Assembly (NCBI RefSeq): GCF_017426725.1
Contig: NZ_JAERMS010000031.1
Coordinates: 1 to 37,598 of the forward strand
DNA: 37,598 nt
Origin: Prevotella illustrans
GTDB taxonomy: Bacteria > Bacteroidota > Bacteroidia > Bacteroidales > Bacteroidaceae
Direction of reading: 5' to 3'
Shown: positions 33,040 to 37,598 of the stretch, piece by piece
How positions within the stretch are numbered: the first letter of the stretch is position 1
Layout: the number at the start of each line of letters is the position of its first letter
Notes under the pieces: model-generated
What the model saw: only the letters and a program-made list of their open reading frames with translations
Told to the model about the DNA's origin: nothing
Database searches by the model: none
Position numbers and translations under genes: made by a program

Positions 33040-34434
33040 TCATTTTGTTGTTAATAAAGAATTCAAGGTCGTTGCTATATTTTCTGCGGAACTTCCTTCG
33101 TTAAAATTAGGCATCAATGTATCTGCAAAGGTCAGAAAGTCACCAAAGAACTCACCCTCAAGGATGATAATTCGTGGGTCATTTAAGTCCTTCAGTCGTT
33201 GTATTTCCAAATTCTTTGTCCCTGCAAAATCTACAATAATGAGTGTAAAAGTAGGATTTGATAAAGCTTGATATATAATATCATTAAAATGCTCATCATA
33301 AAATGAGTACCCTACAGTGATGAGCACAGATTGAGGCTGTGTAATAGTTGTTGCAAATTGCCTAAACAATTCTGAGTAAGGCAAATCTAATGTATAGGAT
33401 TTTTTTACAGCGGATGGGTAGATGATAATCTCGCCTTTTTTATCCAATTTATCTATAACATCTAATGTTTTTTCTTCAATGCCATATAGGTTGTTAGAAT
33501 CTCTTTGTGTAGAATTTATCCAAGAAAGAGAACCATGCAATTTGATGTATCGAACTACTTTTTCAATTCTTTGTACTTTTCCCGATGTTGTTGAACCTGG
33601 ATAAAAAATATCATATTCAAAAGTCTCTGGCTTGAAAAATCTTTTATGAAATCCTGTAAAACCATCAATATAATGAATCCCCAAATTATCAAAAGCATAC
33701 TCAAAAGCCAAGTCATAATTTGATGTAAAGATATTCGCTCTCCTCAAATTGAGAGGTCTTTGCAATAAGGATTTTAAGAATAATTGGTGAAAATGATATT
33801 TGTTTTTTAGTGCACTCTTAAAAGCATTCTTTTTACCTCTTTTGATAATTCTCCATAATTCAGAAGTAGGAATTTTGCGCTTATCTACATTGCAAACCTC
33901 AAACAATCCTTCCTTGATAGTACTTATAAGCTCTCTTGTCTGTTTAGCTTCTTCTTCCATATTAGTCAAAGATTGAAGAAATTCTGTAGCCGTCAAATAA
34001 TTGAGTACGCTTTCATACTCTGTTGCTATTTCTCCAGATAGACTATCTCTAATGATAGACTCCTTTATTATAAACTCCCATCCTTTTTTGTCTTTAAAAG
34101 TTGAGCCTTCTTCCTTACCTTTCAGTTGCTCTTTCTGCAACTTCTTTATCATCGAATAAAAAGCCGCACTTCCCCCCTTTTCTACAATATATTTTTCAAC
34201 TTCAATAGGAAAGTTTCTAATAGAAACTGCCCCAAGATGAATAGAAGTACCTGAACCAAATAGAAAACTAACATTGTCCAATTCCATATAATTTTTCAAT
34301 GTCATCTTTACTTTTTCTATAATTTTCGCTTGCGATATTTCGCCATCATTCCAATCCTGTAACTTATCAATACTTCCAAAGAAGACTCTATTCTTCGTTA
34401 TATCGAATATTGCATTTTTTTCTTTTTCTTCCAT
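33040..34434 (-). CDS. SIR2-domain effector of a SIR2-HerA defence system
   Basis: A 464-residue protein with SIR2 motifs: FLFGSGTS (about residues 57-64), TSNYD with Asn239, LHGS with His300 and the late VGYSFYDEHFN. In defence proteins such SIR2 domains hydrolyse NAD+. I chose the ATG at 34434 because a -7 box (34452-34459) lies between it and the more distal ATG at 34464, so transcripts from that promoter could not include the latter. It is followed at once by the HerA gene. Pairing with HerA makes a Nezha/SIR2-HerA anti-phage system the best fit. Base composition is AT-rich, suggesting separate acquisition. Confidence 0.85.
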   Translation of the reverse strand: MEEKEKNAIFDITKNRVFFGSIDKLQDWNDGEISQAKIIEKVKMTLKNYMELDNVSFLFGSGTSIHLGAVSIRNFPIEVEKYIVEKGGSAAFYSMIKKLQKEQLKGKEEGSTFKDKKGWEFIIKESIIRDSLSGEIATEYESVLNYLTATEFLQSLTNMEEEAKQTRELISTIKEGLFEVCNVDKRKIPTSELWRIIKRGKKNAFKSALKNKYHFHQLFLKSLLQRPLNLRRANIFTSNYDLAFEYAFDNLGIHYIDGFTGFHKRFFKPETFEYDIFYPGSTTSGKVQRIEKVVRYIKLHGSLSWINSTQRDSNNLYGIEEKTLDVIDKLDKKGEIIIYPSAVKKSYTLDLPYSELFRQFATTITQPQSVLITVGYSFYDEHFNDIIYQALSNPTFTLIIVDFAGTKNLEIQRLKDLNDPRIIILEGEFFGDFLTFADTLMPNFNEGSSAENIATTLNSLLTTK

Positions 34435-34451
34435 AGGGGATATATTTTCTG

Positions 34452-34459
34452 CAAAGTTA
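34452..34459 (-). promoter_or_regulatory. -7 promoter box of the SIR2-HerA operon
   Basis: Minus-strand TAACTTTG, 17 bases before the chosen ATG. No clear -33 element. It indicates independent expression of the cargo. Confidence 0.55.
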
Positions 34460-34495
34460 CACATTCATAACGAGAAAGGTGAATAAAACGGCAAG

Positions 34496-34539
34496 AATAC
34501 GCCTCTTGCGAAGCATAAAAATGTCGCAAGAGGCGTATT
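34496..34539 (-). terminator. Terminator of the tra/lysozyme operon
   Basis: A 16-bp perfect stem (34496-34511 with 34524-34539) begins seven bases after the lysozyme stop and separates the tra operon from the SIR2 promoter. Confidence 0.75.
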
Positions 34540-34545
34540 TGCTAA

Positions 34546-35055
34546 TCAGGGTATATAAAACAGGACAAACTCCACCTTTCGTCGTTTGACAAGACCACGC
34601 AGGACTTTGCCTTTGTATCTGCAGAAAGAGACAAATTCACGGTAGAAATTCCTGTCGCCCGACTCTATCTTCCGTAGCAATCGGCTTTTGGGATGTTTGC
34701 CGTATCCGAGCAACCTGCCCGCTCCGACATTGTAGGAAAGGACAGCAAGCAGCAGGGCATCCTTGCCATAGTTCTTGAACATCATCAGACGCTTCATCAG
34801 GTCTGCCCGAAGCAGGGAATCCGCCTGCCGTTCCGTCATCGCCGCCGTAAAGCGTTCTCCCTTTTGCAGCTTATGACCATATCCGACATAGGGTGCGTCC
34901 TTGAACCCGTGTAAGCCTTCGAAGTGCTTGATGCAGACCACGGCACGCTCAAAAGGAGGCAACGAGAGCAGGGCATTCATTCCGTCCTGAGCGGAAAGCC
35001 GTAAGCAGGAAAGACAGACAAGGTACAAGACGACAAGTTTACTTCTTAACCTCAT
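34546..35055 (-). CDS. GH24-type lysozyme of the conjugative element
   Basis: A secreted muramidase-like protein (about 169 residues) expected to open peptidoglycan locally for the transfer apparatus. The start at 35055 gives a signal peptide (MRLRSKLVVLYLVCLSCLRL, then SAQ) and overlaps the traQ end by 17 bases. The GH24 region reads KHFEGLHGFKDAPYVGYGHKL, with the catalytic Glu and the GYGH motif; the spacing to the Asp is shorter than in T4 lysozyme, and the usual catalytic Thr position holds Tyr. LSYNVGAGRLLG is the conserved C-terminal lobe. Last gene of the leftward tra operon. Confidence 0.8.
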   Translation of the reverse strand: MRLRSKLVVLYLVCLSCLRLSAQDGMNALLSLPPFERAVVCIKHFEGLHGFKDAPYVGYGHKLQKGERFTAAMTERQADSLLRADLMKRLMMFKNYGKDALLLAVLSYNVGAGRLLGYGKHPKSRLLRKIESGDRNFYREFVSFCRYKGKVLRGLVKRRKVEFVLFYIP

Positions 35056-35500
35056 CCTTTTTCTCCTTTTCCTCGTCCTTCTGGCTGTTGAACTCAAACG
35101 AGAGTTTTGCCGTCTGTCCGAAATTATCTTCCACATATACGTCTATCGTCTGTTGGTCGGTGGAAGCGGATGTGTAGTATAGCCTGAACTCCTCTTTCGT
35201 GAGCGGATAGCGGTCATTGGGCTTGAAGACAGTACCGTTATCCATTTTCAATCTCCCCTTACCATCGGGTTGGAAATAACGGATGGTGTAGCGTGCGTCT
35301 TCAAATCGTCCCTGCCGTTTGAGCGTGCAGCGTATCTCCGCCGTCTGCCCTTTTGCGATGTGCTTCTGTACCGGCATCGTCTCTACCGTGAAGGGGTACG
35401 CCTGCTGAATATCCAACTCGTGATTACAAGCAGATAGGCAAAACCCGGCGAGGGCAAGTACTCCCATTACCCATATTGTGTTTATAATTTTCTTTTTCAT
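35039..35500 (-). CDS. traQ: Conjugative transposon protein TraQ (DUF3872)
   Basis: A 153-residue lipoprotein: hydrophobic signal ending LSAC, then the DUF3872 core (YPFTVETMPVQKHIAKGQTAEIRC, YTIRYFQPDGKGRLKM, YPLTKEEFRLYYTSAS) and a Lys/Glu-rich tail. It lies between the primase and lysozyme genes as in CTnDOT-type elements. Anchored in a membrane facing the periplasm by prediction; its exact role in transfer is unclear. Confidence 0.88.
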   Translation of the reverse strand: MKKKIINTIWVMGVLALAGFCLSACNHELDIQQAYPFTVETMPVQKHIAKGQTAEIRCTLKRQGRFEDARYTIRYFQPDGKGRLKMDNGTVFKPNDRYPLTKEEFRLYYTSASTDQQTIDVYVEDNFGQTAKLSFEFNSQKDEEKEKKDEVKK

Positions 35501-35520
35501 TGTTTGTTATCGTTTTGTTG

Positions 35521-36375
35521 TTATACATTGTTTCCTGCATTCTTGGAAAGCAGAAACTCATTCAAATCCTTATGGTCGGCATACAGAGAGCTGCGGTCAA
35601 TGACCTTTTCCCCGAAATCAGCCCTCAGCTTTTCCAATGTTCTTCGCCCCGCATCATCATTATCGAGATAGCATTCTATCCTGCGATAAACGCCCAGCAC
35701 TTTCAGTGCTTTCTCCACGTTGGAAACGGAATTAAGGACAAGCCAGTCCGAAGCGATGATACCAAGTTGCATAGCGGAGAGGTAATCCATAAAGCCCTCA
35801 AAGACGGAACAGACGTCCGAGCCGTTGCGCTTCAGTGAAATGTCTTTGGGCGGTATGCAGCCCTTGAAGATACGGTTGCGAAGCTCCAATCCTCCGGCAT
35901 CGTTACGAAAGCCGATGGCATAGTACCGCTTGCCCCGTACACGATACCTCACCTCCTCGCAGTTGGGGATGGCAACGTGGGCATTGATTCCTCGTTCTTC
36001 CAGATAACCCAGCAGTCTGGTATCCTGCAACGGTCGCACCCAAATATCATTGAAGACGGGTTCTTTCTCTTCATTCCTTTGTGGATGTTCTATTATGGGA
36101 AGCGGATAAGCTCCGTTCCGTGCAATGAATGCCGCCCGCAGGAGGAAATCCTCGCTTCCGATGAACTCTCCTGCCAAGTCGAAGATGTCTCCGCCTTTGC
36201 CAATGCCAAAGTCGAACCATACGTTTCTATTTATATCAACCTTGAAGGAGGGTCTCCGCTCCATGCGGTACGGAGCGGAATACCACAAGGCATTTCCTTT
36301 CTGTTTAGTCGGATGAATCCCCATTGCGCTGAGGAAGTCCGCAATGGGAATCTCTCTCATCTGTCGTGCATCCAT
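35521..36375 (-). CDS. traP: TraP-like toprim DNA primase
   Basis: About 284 residues. The N-terminus resembles a CHC2 primase zinc module (SAPYRMERRPSFKVDINRN, then FDFGIGKGGDIFDLA), but the Cys and His ligands are missing. The toprim domain follows with SVFEGFMDYLSAM (Glu) and YLDNDDAGR (DxD). It probably makes primers for the transferred strand or acts in a related step. The ATG at 36375 overlaps the traO stop by one base (TGATG), so translation is coupled. An upstream extension of the frame into traO is spurious. Confidence 0.85.
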   Translation of the reverse strand: MDARQMREIPIADFLSAMGIHPTKQKGNALWYSAPYRMERRPSFKVDINRNVWFDFGIGKGGDIFDLAGEFIGSEDFLLRAAFIARNGAYPLPIIEHPQRNEEKEPVFNDIWVRPLQDTRLLGYLEERGINAHVAIPNCEEVRYRVRGKRYYAIGFRNDAGGLELRNRIFKGCIPPKDISLKRNGSDVCSVFEGFMDYLSAMQLGIIASDWLVLNSVSNVEKALKVLGVYRRIECYLDNDDAGRRTLEKLRADFGEKVIDRSSLYADHKDLNEFLLSKNAGNNV

Positions 36376-36959
36376 CAGTCCAGCATGATTTTCAGTCCGA
36401 CACCGTACTGGGCATGGAAACGCTCCGTAGAGCCTCTCCACAGGCAACGTTCCCTGCCATAGAGCAGCAGTACAAGGTGGTCACTCAGATAGGTCTCCGC
36501 CTGTAGGGTGATTGCCCCACCGTAGATAAAACCGTCTTTATTGCGTAGTGTCGAGCCGTCAAAGAGCCGTTTCTCTCCGCCATTGACCGTCTCATAGCCC
36601 GCCAAGGCGGAAATACCTGCTGACAGGAAAAAGGTCTTGCTTCCGTCCGAAAGCACCCCAAAGAAGAAACCTCCCTCGCCCGTGAACTGCTCCACAGGTA
36701 TACGCCTTTCCCGATAGGGATGGTACCTTCGGAGATACTCCGCCCCGAACACCCATTGATGTCCTCCTTTCGTGTAGGTGGCAAGCGAAGCCCCGAACGA
36801 GTATCCTGTCTCATTCTTGGAAGAAGGAGAATAAAAACCGTCCGCCACACCGATGGTCAGGCGTATGCCTTTCATCTTGGGCAGACAGCGTTGGGCGTGT
36901 GCCTGCCCTGCAAAGAGGGCAAGCGACACGACAAACAGGAAAAATGCGAGCTTTCTCAT
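36375..36959 (-). CDS. traO: Conjugal transfer protein TraO
   Basis: A 194-residue secreted protein with signal peptide (LAFFLFVVSLALFAGQAHA). Alternating strands rich in Gly and aromatics (FGASLATYTKGGHQWVFGAE, FFFGVLSDGSKTFFLSAGIS, YGVGLKIMLD at the end) suggest an outer-membrane beta-barrel. It starts one base after the traN stop and overlaps the primase start by one base, as in CTn tra operons. Confidence 0.88.
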   Translation of the reverse strand: MRKLAFFLFVVSLALFAGQAHAQRCLPKMKGIRLTIGVADGFYSPSSKNETGYSFGASLATYTKGGHQWVFGAEYLRRYHPYRERRIPVEQFTGEGGFFFGVLSDGSKTFFLSAGISALAGYETVNGGEKRLFDGSTLRNKDGFIYGGAITLQAETYLSDHLVLLLYGRERCLWRGSTERFHAQYGVGLKIMLD

Positions 36960-36960
36960 A

Positions 36961-37598
36961 TCACTTCACTTTGAGTTCGTTGATTTCCCTTGCACGCACA
37001 AGGTCTTCATTCTCCACGACAAAGGATTGGTGTCTTCCGCCGTTCTTCTCGTGCATCTCCACAATGAGATGCTTGTCATCGGGGATGGTGAACTTTTGCA
37101 GGGTGAATACCGTGCGTTCGCTCTTCTGCCCCGCCACGCAGGTGATGTAGTTGTAGGCACGCAGCGGAAGCAGCACCTGCTCCTGCATGGCAGTCTGCTT
37201 GGCGACCTTCTTGTCCACGATTTTGAACGTGATGAAGTCGATGTCGAACGGCACGTTGGACTTGTTGCGCAGTTCCGTATGGAAGTACAGCAGTCCGTTG
37301 TGCGAATACAACCCTTTGAGCAGGTACTGAATACCGAAGGACTTGCTGCCGATGTGCTTCACCGTCCGCCTGTCCTCCTTGTGAATGGATTTCATGATGA
37401 GCCTTACCAGCATCGGGCTTTCGCTTCCGAGTTCCTTGAGATAGACTTCCATGGCGTTGTTCGGACGGTTTACGCTCTCCCCATCGTGGATGAAGTCCGC
37501 CATTTCCACATTGAGTAACAGTGGCTCGTTGGCATACTTGACATGTAGGCTCGGCAGGAAGCGCCTTGCCGCCTTTCGGCGGTAGGTTTCCTCCAGCC
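36961..37598 (-). CDS. traN: Conjugative transposon protein TraN, 5' end cut by window
   Basis: The C-terminal part (about 212 residues) of TraN, a structural component of the transfer apparatus at the outer membrane. The frame is open to the window edge (first full codon at 37596), so the start lies outside. Recognisable segments are MEVYLKELGSESPMLVRLIM, GLLYFHTELRNKSNVPFDID and KQTAMQEQVLLPLRAYNYIT. Full-length proteins are about 300 residues or more, so the truncation is only due to the window. First visible gene of the leftward tra operon. Confidence 0.85.
   Translation of the reverse strand, partial: LEETYRRKAARRFLPSLHVKYANEPLLLNVEMADFIHDGESVNRPNNAMEVYLKELGSESPMLVRLIMKSIHKEDRRTVKHIGSKSFGIQYLLKGLYSHNGLLYFHTELRNKSNVPFDIDFITFKIVDKKVAKQTAMQEQVLLPLRAYNYITCVAGQKSERTVFTLQKFTIPDDKHLIVEMHEKNGGRHQSFVVENEDLVRAREINELKVK

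Larger units (their letters stand above)
26133..37598. mobile_element. End of an integrative conjugative element (CTn type), partial
   Basis: The block holds traN, traO, a traP-like primase, traQ and a lysozyme in the order known from Bacteroides conjugative transposons, together with PcfK-, ArdA- and PcfJ-like genes and a SIR2-HerA cargo. No integrase, relaxase or other transfer genes are in view, so the element continues to the right. The left boundary is uncertain within about 25930-26620; the start given here is the candidate junction. The element's genes look different in base composition from the chromosomal part, and the cargo differs again. Confidence 0.8.

Noticed and set aside
30844..34474. 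7-base inverted match (CTCGTTA / TAACGAG) at the two sides of the SIR2-HerA pair
   Set aside because: Too short to be meaningful as transposon ends; no transposase and no target duplication seen.

Overview
The window comes from a Bacteroidota chromosome, most likely a Prevotella-like member of the Bacteroidales. Four things point there. It has a fimbrillin lipoprotein and a type IX secretion plug protein. Gene starts are preceded by the Bacteroidota -7 box TAnnTTTG (with a well-spaced -33 TTTG before rnpB, the tRNAs and gdhA). The gene order lon-tgt-lptG-like and HU/29-residue basic protein/RNase G looks typical. The right-hand part carries conjugation genes of the Bacteroides CTn type. Taxonomy below order is inference.

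Chromosomal part (1 to about 26.1 kb). A small peptide gene is coupled to a FISUMP-like fimbrillin (92-1953). An acidic unknown protein and a secreted TPR protein follow. A leftward block holds lon, tgt, an LptF/LptG permease and a DEAD-box RNA helicase (3644-10278). Next come RNase P RNA, a YkvA-like protein and leftward tRNA-Ser(GCT) and tRNA-Glu(CTC). L-serine dehydratase and a polysaccharide flippase follow, then the ribosomal operon rpsF-rpsR-rplI, and fabD with a GH13 enzyme. After these come leftward RNase G, a 29-residue basic protein, HU and galE. The T9SS plug gene and glutamate dehydrogenase close this part. Two intergenic regions (11.92-12.07 kb and 25.77-25.93 kb) hold unusual repeats phased every 22 bases around AAAAGC.

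Mobile part (about 26.1 kb to the right edge). This is one end of an integrative conjugative element. A rightward operon of small proteins includes PcfK-like, ArdA anti-restriction and PcfJ-like genes (26627-30756). At the right edge, leftward traN (cut by the window), traO, traP-like primase, traQ and a GH24-type lysozyme run from 37598 to 34546. Between these two converging modules sits an AT-rich leftward cargo pair: a SIR2-domain protein and a HerA-like ATPase, which together match the SIR2-HerA (Nezha-type) anti-phage systems. It has its own promoter box and lies between hairpins.

The most interesting items are the SIR2-HerA cargo and its insertion between the conjugation and anti-restriction modules, the 22-base phased repeats, a strong leftward promoter without an obvious gene near the element's end (26350-26379), and a probable element junction just downstream of gdhA.
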